DNA of 64,000 nt, taken from NCBI GenBank assembly GCA_038198775.1, contig JBBPZV010000043.1:62001-126000 (forward strand), given 5' to 3'. Shown piece by piece: positions 51,828-61,199 of the stretch; position 1 is the stretch's first letter, and each line of letters starts with the position of its first letter. This stretch comes from JACCYJ01 sp038198775. Lineage in GTDB: Bacteria > Actinomycetota > Actinomycetes > Propionibacteriales > Nocardioidaceae. A program made the position numbers and the translations under genes. The notes under the pieces are model-generated. The model was given only the letters and a program-made list of their open reading frames with translations. It was not told the DNA's origin and searched no databases.

Positions 51828-53195
51828 ATGTACACACCGTCACATCGTGCATCTCGGGAACGAGTGCGGGGTCGCCACGTTGCAGAGCCAATCACAGCCG
51901 AGGCGGACGCCGGACGGCGCTGCTTCCTCAAGTCGGGTCTCACGGTCGCCACGATCGGAGCTACCGGACTCTGGCTGGCCGAGCCGGCCGCCGCTGCAGG
52001 CAACGGTTTCCGGATCAGCCTGGACAAGCGCAGCTATCAAGCCGGTGAAGTCGCCCGGGTCGTCATCCACGAGGGCGTCGACTTCAAACGGCGCATGCTG
52101 GTCTCCGGTCCCAATGGGCTCGCCTGGCACAAGGTCGGCGGCGGCCGGAACCAATCGGTGTTCGCCGCCCGGGTCCAGGACAGCGGAACGATCACCGTTC
52201 AGCTGCAGGACCGAATCACCGGCGTCATCCAGGACACCGCAACCCTCAGCCTCGACGTCCAGGCCGGCTCAGGCCGAAACCCGAGCGGCGCTGCGCCGTT
52301 CGTGGCGTACGAGGCCGGGTCGTTCTTCAAGTCCCAGGTGCTCGGAGCCCCGGTGGACAACGCCGCGACCACCGCCTTCCGCAGCTTCATGAAGTCGCAT
52401 CCCGACCAGCGCGCGGTCCCGTTCCCCACCATCCGCGGCACGAACGGAAACGCCTGGGGCATGCCTTTCGCGATGTCGGGAACCGCAGACCCGCAATGGC
52501 GGCTCACCGGCAGCGTGCCGTCGCCGGTCTCGAAGCTGGCCAGCGAGGGCTTCGCCGCGCCGGACTGGTTCGATCAGGTGCTCACCGGGACCAGCGACTC
52601 GCCCATGGTCATCCTCGATCGCAAGTCCGGGCGGAGCATCTGGGCGGCGAACGCGAAGAAGGCCGGGACAAGGGTAATCTCGGTCAGTGCGGCCGGCTAC
52701 TTCGACCATGCGTCCAACGGGCTGGACCAGCGCAACCCGCGCTCGGACAACTCGGCCAACTTCCGCTCCCGTGGCGCGATCCCAGATGCCATGGTCATCC
52801 GCAAGGACCTGGTCGACTACGCCATCCAGACCGGCGGCGACCTCGGGCACGTGCTGCACATGATGTTCGTCGAGACGAACAGTGCCGCCGGCTTCTGCCA
52901 CCCCATGGTGGGCGCCGAGCACGGCAAGTCCGGATTCGGCGCCGAGGGCCTGCGGATCGCGATCGCCCCGGACGTGGACGTTACGGCCCGGGGGATGACC
53001 CCGGAGGGCGTCGTTCTCGCCCGCACCCTGCAGCGCCACGGCTGCTACCTCGGCGACAACTCGGGCTCCGGCTCGGGGCTGAAGGCCGAGCAGGAGAGCC
53101 CCGGGCGCAACGTCTGGGGCGGTCGGATGCCAACCACGGTGCTGAGCGGCATCCGGTGGGACGACTTCGTCGTGCTGCCTAAGGGCTGGCAGTAG
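51828..53195 (+). CDS. Tat-exported protein, member of a paralogous secreted family
   Basis: The 455-residue protein has a twin-arginine signal (GRRCFLKSGLTVATIG near 32-47) ending near AAAAG. The mature part has a small beta domain (about 60-150), then a ~280-residue region with WGMPFAMSG, VILDRKSG, CHPMVG and VVLARTLQRHGCYLGDNSG. The same order of motifs is found in the exported protein at 61200. I cannot assign a reaction. Tat export suggests folding or cofactor insertion in the cytoplasm. It lies between GT2 and sulfotransferase genes. Confidence 0.75.
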   Translation: MYTPSHRASRERVRGRHVAEPITAEADAGRRCFLKSGLTVATIGATGLWLAEPAAAAGNGFRISLDKRSYQAGEVARVVIHEGVDFKRRMLVSGPNGLAWHKVGGGRNQSVFAARVQDSGTITVQLQDRITGVIQDTATLSLDVQAGSGRNPSGAAPFVAYEAGSFFKSQVLGAPVDNAATTAFRSFMKSHPDQRAVPFPTIRGTNGNAWGMPFAMSGTADPQWRLTGSVPSPVSKLASEGFAAPDWFDQVLTGTSDSPMVILDRKSGRSIWAANAKKAGTRVISVSAAGYFDHASNGLDQRNPRSDNSANFRSRGAIPDAMVIRKDLVDYAIQTGGDLGHVLHMMFVETNSAAGFCHPMVGAEHGKSGFGAEGLRIAIAPDVDVTARGMTPEGVVLARTLQRHGCYLGDNSGSGSGLKAEQESPGRNVWGGRMPTTVLSGIRWDDFVVLPKGWQ

Positions 53196-53241
53196 GAGCC
53201 GAAACCTGACCGGTTGGCCCGTGCGAGCGGCCGACGGCCGG

Positions 53242-53247
53242 TAGCGT
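53242..53247 (+). promoter_or_regulatory. Leaderless -10 hexamer of the second sulfotransferase gene
   Basis: TAGCGT lies 6 nt before the ATG at 53254, the same hexamer and spacing as before the SAF-domain gene. It probably drives the four-gene run 53254-56934. Confidence 0.5.
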
Positions 53248-53253
53248 GACGCC

Positions 53254-53991
53254 ATGGGCTGGCAGCGTGCGGCGGACCGGGTCCGCCACCACGCTCGCCG
53301 GCCCGTGGCGCGCACGCCCTACCTGTGGGACGCGGCGATGTACGTCCGGCCGGGCAAGCGCGCCACGCTGGCCGGGCCGGGGACCGCGATCGTCATCGAC
53401 GGCTTCCTGCGGTCTGGTAACACCTTCAGCGTGGCCGCGTTCGCGGTCGCCAACGGCGCAGACGTCCCGGTCGGCCGCCACCTGCACGGGGCTCCGCACA
53501 TCCTGCGGGCGGTGCGTCTCGGCCTGCCGACGGTGGTGCTCATCCGCCACCCGGGGGAGGCGGTCCCGTCGTACCTGGTGCGGAGGCCGACGCTGACCCC
53601 GAGCGACGCCCTCACCGAGTACGAGGACTTCTACCGCACGGCGTGGCGGGTCCGCGACGACTTCGTCGTCGGGCTGTTCGAGGACGTCGTGAGCAACTTC
53701 GGCAACGTCATCGAACGTGTCAACGACCGCTTCTCCACCGCGTTCGTCCCCTACCAGCCCACCCCGGCGAACGAGGCGGCCGCGTTCGCGCTGGTCGAGG
53801 AGATGAACCGCAAGGAGTGCCGCGGGGAGGTCGTCGAGACCCACGTCGGCCGGCCCTCGCAGGCCCGCGCCGAGCGCACCGCCGAGATCAAGCAGGCGCT
53901 GAGCCAACCGCGCACGGCTGAGCGGGTGCGGCGGGCCGAGGAGCTGTACTCCGACTACGCCCGGCTCTCGCAGCGAGCGGCGCAGCCATGA
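53254..53991 (+). CDS. Sulfotransferase 2 (divergent)
   Basis: The 245-residue protein has a sulfotransferase-like phosphosulfate loop GFLRSGNTF near 50 and 3'-phosphate-site segment VVLIRHPGEAVPSYLV near 90. The C-terminal acceptor part is shorter than in its neighbours. Sulfate transfer from PAPS is likely but less certain than for the others. It starts a run of four genes joined by 4-nt overlaps: this gene, GT4, deacetylase, sulfotransferase 3. Confidence 0.72.
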   Translation: MGWQRAADRVRHHARRPVARTPYLWDAAMYVRPGKRATLAGPGTAIVIDGFLRSGNTFSVAAFAVANGADVPVGRHLHGAPHILRAVRLGLPTVVLIRHPGEAVPSYLVRRPTLTPSDALTEYEDFYRTAWRVRDDFVVGLFEDVVSNFGNVIERVNDRFSTAFVPYQPTPANEAAAFALVEEMNRKECRGEVVETHVGRPSQARAERTAEIKQALSQPRTAERVRRAEELYSDYARLSQRAAQP

Positions 53992-55070
53992 GCCGGGTCC
54001 TTCTGGTCGGCAAGGGCGCGCCGGACCGCGGCGGGATCCCGACGTTCCTGCACATCCTGCAGCGCAGCGAGCTCGCCCGCCGCCACCAGCTCGAGTTCCT
54101 CAACGTGGCGCACACCAGCACCCCGGAGGGCGGGAAGGCCTCCGCGTCCAACGTTGGGCGCACTCTCCACGACGCGGCCAGGGTGTGGCGGCACGCGAAG
54201 AGCCACGACATCGTCCACATCCACACCGCGCTCGCGCCGACCGTCACCGTGCTGCGCGCCGCCCTGCTGGCCTTCGCGGCACGGCTGCGCGGCTGCGCGG
54301 TCATCGTGCACGCCCATGGCAGCGAGCTGGAGTCCTGGCTGAGCGGCGGATTTCGCAGGCGGGTGCTGCGGCTGGCCATGGCCCCCGCGCACCGGATTGC
54401 CGCCTGCTGGAGCAACGGGGAGCAGCTCCTCGGTGAGGCGCTGGGCCACGACCGGGTGCAGCTGGTCGACAACGGCGTCGAGGTGCCCGACCAGCCCCCG
54501 GCCCGCGAGGAGCACCAGCCGCCACGCATCCTGTACGTCGGGCTGCTGACCGCCCGGAAGGGGGTGCTGGACCTGCTGGAGGCGTCCCGGCTGCTTCGAG
54601 CCAACGGCGTCGACCACGAGCTCTGGCTCGTCGGCGGCACGCCGGACGAGGGACCGGAGGCGGAGCTACCGGTGCGCGAGGCCGCGGCAGGTACGGCGAC
54701 CCTGCTCGGCCGGCGGCCACCTGAGGAGATGGCCGCCGCGTACGCCGCCGTCGACGTGTTCTGCCTGCCTTCGTGGTACGAGGCGATGCCGCTGTCGGTG
54801 CTGGAAGCGATGGCGTACGGCTTGCCGGTGGTCGCCAGCGATGTCGGCGACGTCTGTCGCGCGGTTGAGGACGGGGCCACGGGGTTCGTCACCCCGGCCC
54901 GGTGCCCCCACCCGATGGCGGTGGCCTTCGAAAAACTGCTAGGCGACGCCGAGCGGCGCCGGCGGATGGGAGCGGCAGGGCGCGAACGCGTACAGGAGCA
55001 CTTCTCGAGCACCGCCACCGCGCGCGCCGTCGCCGACCTCTACGACTCCGTCCTGCAGGACTCGCGGTGA
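53988..55070 (+). CDS. Glycosyltransferase family 4
   Basis: The 360-residue GT-B enzyme has the N-terminal GAPDRGGIPTFL loop near 10-21 and VHAHGSELESW near 105. The C-terminal nucleotide-sugar domain has ILYVGLLTARKGVLDLLEA near 180 and EX7E in PSWYEAMPLSVLEAMAYGLP near 265. It adds one sugar to the lipid-linked repeat unit. Its start overlaps the sulfotransferase stop and its stop overlaps the deacetylase start, so all are co-translated. Confidence 0.92.
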   Translation: MSRVLLVGKGAPDRGGIPTFLHILQRSELARRHQLEFLNVAHTSTPEGGKASASNVGRTLHDAARVWRHAKSHDIVHIHTALAPTVTVLRAALLAFAARLRGCAVIVHAHGSELESWLSGGFRRRVLRLAMAPAHRIAACWSNGEQLLGEALGHDRVQLVDNGVEVPDQPPAREEHQPPRILYVGLLTARKGVLDLLEASRLLRANGVDHELWLVGGTPDEGPEAELPVREAAAGTATLLGRRPPEEMAAAYAAVDVFCLPSWYEAMPLSVLEAMAYGLPVVASDVGDVCRAVEDGATGFVTPARCPHPMAVAFEKLLGDAERRRRMGAAGRERVQEHFSSTATARAVADLYDSVLQDSR

Positions 55071-55843
55071 CGATCTTGTGCTACCACTCGGTCGAGCCCG
55101 AGTGGGAGTCCCCGCTCGCCGTCCGACCCGGTGACTTCGCGGCCCACTGCGCCTGGCTCGCCCGGCACCGAGACGTCCTGCCGCTGGGAGCGGCGATCGA
55201 GCGGCTCGACCGGTCGGGTCACCTTCCTCGTGGTGAGGCTGCACTGACCCTCGATGACGGGTTCGCGGCGCTCCACGAGCACGCGCTGCCGGTCCTCACC
55301 CGTCACCGCCTCCCGGCCACGGTCTTCCTGGTGGCGCAGACGCTGGCGCCGCAGGGCCAGCCGGTCGACTGGGTCCGGACGGCGCCACCGTGGCCGTTGC
55401 GGACCCTCACGGTGGACCAGGTGCGCGAGATGCAGTCGGCCGGGGTGGACTTCCAGTCCCACAGCTGGGCCCACCGCGACCTGCCCGACCTGGACCCGGA
55501 CGCCTGTGTCGAGGACCTGCGGAGCAGCCGGGAGCTGCTGGAGGACCTGCTCGGCGGGCCGGTCCGCCTCCTCGCCTATCCCCGCGGGCTTCACGACGAC
55601 CGGGTGCGCAGTGCCGCGTCCCGGGCCGGCTACACCCATGCCCTGGCGCTGCCGGAAGGGCCGGAACCGGCCGGTCGCTATGCGATCCCGCGGGTGGGCG
55701 TCTACCGCGGAAACGGTCTGGTGAGCCTGCGGGCCAAGGCTTCCCGACGGTACCTGGCGGTGCGCACCGGGCGGGCCCACGCGCTGGCCAGGCGTGGTCG
55801 ACTGGCGATGCGCGGCGCTCACCCGCGACAATCGGCACCATGA
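55067..55843 (+). CDS. Polysaccharide deacetylase (NodB homology)
   Basis: The 258-residue carbohydrate esterase 4-type protein has TLDDGF near 60 (catalytic base and metal Asp) and the metal-binding HSWAHRDL near 127. AYPRGLHDD near 168 completes the active site. It removes N-acetyl groups from hexosamines. A free amine on the sugar could then be N-sulfated by the coupled sulfotransferase, as in heparin. There is no signal peptide, so it likely acts on lipid-linked intermediates in the cytosol. GTG start overlaps the GT4 stop (GTGA). Confidence 0.88.
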   Translation: MTILCYHSVEPEWESPLAVRPGDFAAHCAWLARHRDVLPLGAAIERLDRSGHLPRGEAALTLDDGFAALHEHALPVLTRHRLPATVFLVAQTLAPQGQPVDWVRTAPPWPLRTLTVDQVREMQSAGVDFQSHSWAHRDLPDLDPDACVEDLRSSRELLEDLLGGPVRLLAYPRGLHDDRVRSAASRAGYTHALALPEGPEPAGRYAIPRVGVYRGNGLVSLRAKASRRYLAVRTGRAHALARRGRLAMRGAHPRQSAP

Positions 55844-56934
55844 CCGACGCCGCGGCGGGCTCCCCTCCGGGGCGAGGGCCGATCTTCGTGGTGGGTTCGA
55901 TGCGATCCGGCTCGACCATGCTCCGGCTGATCCTCGACAGCCACCCGAACATCGCCATCGGAGCCGAGACCGGCTTCGTCGGGGCCCTGGAGGCGACCAA
56001 GGTCATCCCGAACTGGCGCTACGGGGCCGAGTGGTACACCCGGATCGGCTGGACCGAGCCGGAGCTGGACCAGCGGCTGCGCGGCTTCTACGCGGGGATG
56101 TTCGAACGCTACGCCGCCTCCCAGGGCAAGCCGCGGTGGGGGGAGAAGACCCCCTTCCACACCTCACACATCCCGACGATGGCCAGGGTCTTCCCCGACG
56201 CCGTCTTCGTCGGGATCGTCCGCCACCCCGGTGGGGTGGCTGCGTCGCTGCGCAAGAACTTCAACTACACGTTCTCCGACGGGCTGTCCTACTGGGAGGC
56301 GACCAACCTCGAGATGGTGCGAGCGGCGAGCGAGCTGGGCTGCCGATTCACCCTCTGCCGCTACGAGGAGCTCGTCCAGGTAGGGCAGCCGGTGCTGCGC
56401 GAGCTGTTGGCGTGGCTGGGCGAGCCGTGGTCGGACAACGTTCTCGAGCACCACCGGGTGCAGCGGGACAAGGGGGTGCCCCGCGCCGCGGACGGCAGCA
56501 CGAGCACGCGCGACCCGATCGACGCCGACCGGGCCGAACGCTGGGCACGGAGCACGTCGGAGGAGGAGCGGGGGGCGTTGGAGCACTGCGGGCAGCTGCC
56601 CGGCTTCTTCGGTTATGACCCGACCGACGCGTCGGCGCTGCGCGCGGTCCTGGACCCGGTGGCAGGACGGCAGTGGTTGCCGGACGGGGACGACCTGCGC
56701 GCCCGACGCACAGCGTGGGCTCGTCGGGTCGACTTCGACCACCGGCCGCGTACGCTCGCCATCGACGCCAGCGTCGAAGAGTTGGCGGAGCGTTTGGTGC
56801 GGATGGAAAGGGCACTGGCTCGCACCCGCTCGCGCCGGGCGGTCCGGATCGGTGACGCAATCCGCAAGATCCAGCACGGCCGCTCGTGGCGGGACGTACG
56901 TGACGCAGCGGAGCTGATTCGTGGCCGTACGTAG
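55840..56934 (+). CDS. Sulfotransferase 3 (PF13469 type)
   Basis: The 364-residue enzyme has a phosphosulfate loop VGSMRSGSTMLRLILDSHPN near residue 20 and 3'-phosphate-site segment FVGIVRHPGGVAASLRK near 125. The C-terminal 60 residues are basic and may form a coiled coil (ASVEELAERLVRMERAL). The start overlaps the deacetylase stop by 4 nt. GACAAT lies 7 nt before the ATG, so an extra internal leaderless promoter is possible. PAPS-dependent sulfation of the deacetylated sugar is the natural proposal. Confidence 0.88.
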   Translation: MTDAAAGSPPGRGPIFVVGSMRSGSTMLRLILDSHPNIAIGAETGFVGALEATKVIPNWRYGAEWYTRIGWTEPELDQRLRGFYAGMFERYAASQGKPRWGEKTPFHTSHIPTMARVFPDAVFVGIVRHPGGVAASLRKNFNYTFSDGLSYWEATNLEMVRAASELGCRFTLCRYEELVQVGQPVLRELLAWLGEPWSDNVLEHHRVQRDKGVPRAADGSTSTRDPIDADRAERWARSTSEEERGALEHCGQLPGFFGYDPTDASALRAVLDPVAGRQWLPDGDDLRARRTAWARRVDFDHRPRTLAIDASVEELAERLVRMERALARTRSRRAVRIGDAIRKIQHGRSWRDVRDAAELIRGRT

Positions 56935-56966
56935 TTATATGTAGTTGGGGGTCGTATCGGGGCAAA

Positions 56967-56972
56967 TATCAT
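56967..56972 (+). promoter_or_regulatory. -10 hexamer upstream of the fourth sulfotransferase gene
   Basis: TATCAT in an AT-rich patch is followed 6 nt later by an ATG at 56979 that is out of frame with the sulfotransferase. The sulfotransferase start at 57046 has its own AAAGGA ribosome site, so the message would carry a 67-nt leader with a leaderless upstream frame. Confidence 0.5.
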
Positions 56973-57045
56973 GGCACCATGACCGCGGGGAACGATGGGC
57001 GTGACCTGCCCGACGAATTTGCACCACGTGGGCGAAAGGAACGCC

Positions 57046-58041
57046 ATGGATACTGTCTCGGGAGACGGCCCTCCGGGGCGGCTGCCGAACCTGATCATTG
57101 CCGGCGTGAGCAAGGGTGGGACGACCTCGCTCTATACGTACCTCTCCCAGCATCCCGATGTCTGCGCGTCCGACGTGAAGGAGCTGCGGTACTTCTCGGC
57201 GCTGCGCCATGGTCAGCCCGTGGCCCCGCTCGATGAGTACGCCGCCCATTTCGCCCACTGCGGCGCCCAGCGCTACGCGGTCGAGGCGACGCCGGGATAC
57301 TTCTACGGCGGTGCCGACGTCGCGGCCGCGATCAACGAGACCTGCCCCGACGCCCGCGTCGTGGTCAGCCTGCGCTCGCCGGCGGATCGGTGCTGGTCGT
57401 GGTTCCGGTTCGTCAAGAGCCGGACCCGCATTCCCAAGCACATGACCTTCGAGGCGTACCTGGACCGGTGTGAGCAGCTGCACCGGGCCGGGGTGGACGG
57501 CGACGTCGAGCACCAGCCGTTCTGGGGGCTCGGCGGCGGCTGCTACGACAGCTACCTCGAGCCGTGGATCGAGGAGTTCGGCGACCGGCTGCGCATCCTG
57601 TTCTTCGACGACATCGTCCGCGACCCGCAGCAGGTGGTGCGGGACCTCTGCCGCTGGTTGGACCTCGACCCCGGGGGGCTGGACGACGTGGACTTCCGGG
57701 TCGAGAACAAGACTGAGCAATACCGCAACCGCACCGTGCAGCGAGCCGCGGTCGGGGTCAACAAGCGCACCGAACGGTTCTTCTCCCGCCACCCGGCGAC
57801 CAAACGGGTGCTCCGGTCCGGGTACTACGCGGTCAACCGCCCCGCCGCGGAGCTGACAATGCCGGCGCTGGCGCGGACCCGGATGCAGGACTTCTTCGAT
57901 CCACACAATTCTCAACTAGCATTCCAACTGGCCAAGATCGGTATGAAACTGCCGGAGGAATGGATGCCGAGTAACTCACCCAAGGTGACGATTTATGAGC
58001 GTTGCGTAGTACCGGTGGACGACGCGAAAATCCTCCCCTAG
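57046..58041 (+). CDS. Sulfotransferase 4 (paralogue of sulfotransferase 1)
   Basis: The 331-residue enzyme has IAGVSKGGTTSLYTYLSQHP near 20 and VVVSLRSPADRCWSWFRF near 105. It shares AHFAHCGAQRYAVEATPGY with the enzyme at 47804, pointing to duplication within the island. The ATG at 57046 is preceded by GAAAGGA; an upstream in-frame ATG at 56995 lacks a ribosome site. It is followed 32 bp later by a secreted beta-propeller gene. Confidence 0.88.
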   Translation: MDTVSGDGPPGRLPNLIIAGVSKGGTTSLYTYLSQHPDVCASDVKELRYFSALRHGQPVAPLDEYAAHFAHCGAQRYAVEATPGYFYGGADVAAAINETCPDARVVVSLRSPADRCWSWFRFVKSRTRIPKHMTFEAYLDRCEQLHRAGVDGDVEHQPFWGLGGGCYDSYLEPWIEEFGDRLRILFFDDIVRDPQQVVRDLCRWLDLDPGGLDDVDFRVENKTEQYRNRTVQRAAVGVNKRTERFFSRHPATKRVLRSGYYAVNRPAAELTMPALARTRMQDFFDPHNSQLAFQLAKIGMKLPEEWMPSNSPKVTIYERCVVPVDDAKILP

Positions 58042-58073
58042 CATTCTCACATTGACATGAGGGAGAACTAATC

Positions 58074-59228
58074 GTGAAATTGCAATCTCGGGTTGGCGCC
58101 GCCGTGCTCGGCGCCGCACTGGGGGTGGTCGGAGCGGTCGGCATGGCCGCGCCCGCCTTCGCCGCCTACAGCAGCGAGTCCGGCGTGGGCTGGTCACCCA
58201 ACGGGCCGGTGCAGGCGCTTGCCGTTTCGGGGGGCCAGACCTTTCTCGGGGGGGCGATCCTCGATCCCACCGACAACAAGACCGTTATCGGTGGCTACGT
58301 CGCCGCCGTCGACTCCGTCACCGGCGATACGAAGTGGACCACCCTCACGGACAAGGACGTCCGGGCACTGGCGGTGTCGGCCGACGGGGGCGCGCTCTTC
58401 GCCGGCGGCAACTTCGTCACCGTGGCCGGGAGCACCCACAAGCGTCTCGTCAAGCTCGACGTGAGCGACGGGAGCGTCGAGTCGTGGAAGGCCAGCGCCA
58501 GTGGGATCGTGCGTGACCTGCTGGTGGACGGCAGCGACCTCTACGTGGCCGGAGCGTTCTCCTCCCTCAACGGCAACGGCGAGCGCGGCATCGGCAAGGT
58601 CTCCGCCGTGGACGGCAAGAACGACGGCACCTTCAGCGCCAAGACTGACAAGCCCGTCTACGGCGTGGCGAAGTCCGGCAGCAACCTCGTCCTGGCCGGC
58701 CAGTTCACCACGGTGAACGGCGCTGCCCGTCCCACGCTGGCGGAGGTCGATCTGACCACCGGGGCGTTGGCCTCGTGGAGCCCCGCCGCGTTGTGCTCGG
58801 GCTGCAAGAAGTTCTGGGACGTGACCGTGGACGCGACCCGGGCGTATGTCGCCTCCGGCGGCAAGGGCGGCAACGGCTTCGGCGCGATCGATCTCGTCAC
58901 CGGCGCGCGAGCGTACTACTCCCACACCGACGGCGACGTGCAGACCGTCGCGCTCGGGCCGGACGGGCTGCTCTACATCGGCGGCCACTTCAACCGGTAC
59001 GTCGGGGTGAACGACTCCGCCCACGAGCGGCACCTGATCGCGGCGGTCGACCCGGCAACGGGTGTGCTCGACCCGGCCTTCACCCCGCGGTTCTTCAAGT
59101 CCTACCCCGGGGTATGGGCGCTGGCGGCCACCCCGAGCCGGCTGTACGCCGGCGGCTACTTCCAAGGGGTCTTCAACAACGACAAGAACAACCACCAGCC
59201 GTATTTCGCGATGTTCAAGACCAGCTGA
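58074..59228 (+). CDS. Secreted beta-propeller protein
   Basis: The 384-residue protein has a Sec signal peptide (residues 1-31, ending AFAA). The mature part repeats a ~45-residue unit with LAVSGGQTFLGG, LAVSADGGALFAGGNF, LLVDGSDLYVAGAF, VAKSGSNLVLAGQF, and VALGPDGLLYIGGHF, five to seven blades like delta-60/DUF5122 propellers. It likely binds polymer or protein outside the cell; no catalytic residues are evident. A GTG start follows a GGGAGA ribosome site. Confidence 0.82.
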   Translation: MKLQSRVGAAVLGAALGVVGAVGMAAPAFAAYSSESGVGWSPNGPVQALAVSGGQTFLGGAILDPTDNKTVIGGYVAAVDSVTGDTKWTTLTDKDVRALAVSADGGALFAGGNFVTVAGSTHKRLVKLDVSDGSVESWKASASGIVRDLLVDGSDLYVAGAFSSLNGNGERGIGKVSAVDGKNDGTFSAKTDKPVYGVAKSGSNLVLAGQFTTVNGAARPTLAEVDLTTGALASWSPAALCSGCKKFWDVTVDATRAYVASGGKGGNGFGAIDLVTGARAYYSHTDGDVQTVALGPDGLLYIGGHFNRYVGVNDSAHERHLIAAVDPATGVLDPAFTPRFFKSYPGVWALAATPSRLYAGGYFQGVFNNDKNNHQPYFAMFKTS

Positions 59229-59251
59229 CGGTTGGTCGGCGCGGTGTCCGG

Positions 59252-60127
59252 CTACAGCCCGAATGCCGTACCGAACCCCTTGCTGGCCCGCCGCAGCAGC
59301 GGCGTGCCCAGCACGTGGTCGACGTAGCCGAGCAGCGAGTAGTGCGTCAAGGGTTTGCGCACCACCTTGCCGTGCAGCGATGAGTGCAGCACGACCGTGA
59401 GCACCGTGTTACCGGCGCTGTGGTCGTCCTCGTCCGCGGTCACGACCACGACCAGCCGGCCGGTGGTGAAGTCCCGGGAGCGCAGCACGTCCGGGAGCCG
59501 ATGCTTCAGCCACCGGTCGGCCGCGCCGAGCGAGCAGTCGTGCGCGTCGTGGCAGGTGTTGGGAATGGCCAGGCCCACGTGCGGCAGCCGGTTGTGGCGG
59601 GCATCGGACCGCAGGCGGGTCATCGGCCGGTCGAAGCTCTCGCACCGCTTCCGGCTGGAGAGAAAATAGGCCCACGGGTTGTGCTTCACCGCGTACCGGC
59701 CGCTGTCGACGAGATCGCAGCTGACCGGCATCGACTCGGCGTAGACCTTCGCGGTCTTCCCGGCGCGGAGCGCCTGGTCGAACACGGAGCGAGCCTTTCC
59801 GACCTTGGCGGCGTTCACCGCCGGCGGAGCGTCGTCGCTCACCCCGAAGGTTGAGCCGCCGGTGAGCGCCAGGTAGTTGGGCAGCGAGGGGTGCGCCAGC
59901 GCGTGGTACCGGGTGGCGTATCCGAAGCGCCTGGCCAGCGAGAACAGGTACGGCATGTGGGCGCGCATCTGCGCCAGCGAGTGGTTCTCCTCGACGAAGG
60001 TGAGCACCTTCGTCGGAGGCCGGTGCGTGGTCGTCCCCAGGGATGGCATCCAGCTGGCCCGGGCCGGAAACGAGCCGAGCAGCAGGGCGCACAGGGACGC
60101 GACAAGGACGAGAACCGTTCGGCGCAT
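59252..60127 (-). CDS. Secreted phosphoesterase (phospholipase C/acid phosphatase-like)
   Basis: The 291-residue protein has a signal peptide ending near ARAS (residue 25) and the PF04185 phosphoesterase features: FVEENHSLAQMR near 45, HPSLPNYLALTGG near 80, and a metal-binding TADEDDHSAGN near 230. It would cleave phosphate esters outside the cell, for example phospholipid or teichoic-type polymer. It is convergent with the propeller gene. Confidence 0.85.
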   Translation of the reverse strand: MRRTVLVLVASLCALLLGSFPARASWMPSLGTTTHRPPTKVLTFVEENHSLAQMRAHMPYLFSLARRFGYATRYHALAHPSLPNYLALTGGSTFGVSDDAPPAVNAAKVGKARSVFDQALRAGKTAKVYAESMPVSCDLVDSGRYAVKHNPWAYFLSSRKRCESFDRPMTRLRSDARHNRLPHVGLAIPNTCHDAHDCSLGAADRWLKHRLPDVLRSRDFTTGRLVVVVTADEDDHSAGNTVLTVVLHSSLHGKVVRKPLTHYSLLGYVDHVLGTPLLRRASKGFGTAFGL

Positions 60128-60169
60128 GGCGCCAGTTTCTCACGGCTGCCTTCCGGAGCGCCGCGCCGG

Positions 60170-61123
60170 TTAGCTCACGTAGCCGTACCGTGACCTCAGC
60201 GGCTTGGTCGCCAGCGACACCAGGTGCTGGTCCCGGCGGCACATGGCCCGCCGCCACTCCTCGTCCGCCTCGATCTTGACCGCGCCGGTCGTGAAGCGGC
60301 TCGGGTTGCCGGCGACGATGTGATTGGGGTGCAAGAGCACCGCGTCGTCGCTCGAGAACGGCGGGCTGCCGTCCTCCTCGACGAAGCGCACGATCCCCTC
60401 GGCAGTCGACCGGGGCGCCCGGACGAAGTCCTCGTAACGGAGGAACATCCAGCGTGAGGCGGGGACGTGGCGACGTAACAGTTCGGCGCCGATGCCGTTG
60501 GACGTCCAGGCCCAGATGGCCCCGGGCAGCCGGCGGGTGCCCATGGTCCGTCGCCCACCCTCGGCCGTGAACGACTTCGCCCGTCGCCAGGAGTGGACGA
60601 CCGCGCGCGGGTCGCGGACGATGTGCAGCACGTAGTGCTCGATGCCTGTCAGCATCCCGTACACGGCCGCGTCCTGTGGGCGCTTCGAGGTGTCCACCAC
60701 CACCCGGGCGGAGGTCACGGCGGCGAAGGTCCGACAGGCGGCCTCGGTCGCCTCCCGGACCCGCCCCAGCGCCAGCCAGTCGGGGCTGGGATGGTCGACC
60801 GCGCGCATCAGCCGCAGAAGGTTCCGGTCTCGCGCCACCTCGCGCTGTGCGGTCACCACGTCCTGTGTCGTCCACGGGTCGGCGGGATCTCGCGACTCCC
60901 GAACGGCCGGGATGACCTGCGACCACACGGGACAGTGTTCGGGGATCCTGCCGCAACCACAGGGTCGCGATTGACTGATGCCCCTGGCCCACAGCCAGCG
61001 CAGCTCCCCGGCGCTCGAGAAGCCCTCGACCTCGCCGAGGATGCTGGCCAGCACTGTTGTCCCGCTCCGGCCGGCGCCGACCACCGACAACACCTTGAGG
61101 TCCACGCTTGGCTCGGTGCTCAC
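60170..61123 (-). CDS. Sulfotransferase 5
   Basis: The 317-residue enzyme has VVGAGRSGTTVLASILGEV near 15 (phosphosulfate loop) and HIVRDPRAVVHSWRRAKS near 165 (3'-phosphate site). A Cys-rich SRPCGCGRIPEHCPVW segment near 52-67 could bind metal and is also seen in some bacterial sulfotransferases acting on small glycolipids. GTG start. It is transcribed opposite to the neighbouring island genes. Confidence 0.87.
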   Translation of the reverse strand: MSTEPSVDLKVLSVVGAGRSGTTVLASILGEVEGFSSAGELRWLWARGISQSRPCGCGRIPEHCPVWSQVIPAVRESRDPADPWTTQDVVTAQREVARDRNLLRLMRAVDHPSPDWLALGRVREATEAACRTFAAVTSARVVVDTSKRPQDAAVYGMLTGIEHYVLHIVRDPRAVVHSWRRAKSFTAEGGRRTMGTRRLPGAIWAWTSNGIGAELLRRHVPASRWMFLRYEDFVRAPRSTAEGIVRFVEEDGSPPFSSDDAVLLHPNHIVAGNPSRFTTGAVKIEADEEWRRAMCRRDQHLVSLATKPLRSRYGYVS

Positions 61124-61186
61124 CTGGGTCCCCTCGCTGCTCTAGCCCCGCTGCCGCAGTCGACTACGCGACGTGGACTCCTCGCC

Positions 61187-61192
61187 TACCAT
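61187..61192 (+). promoter_or_regulatory. Leaderless -10 hexamer of the exported protein gene
   Basis: TACCAT lies 7 nt before the ATG at 61200, in a 76-bp divergent gap. Confidence 0.45.
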
Positions 61193-61199
61193 TGCTCCC

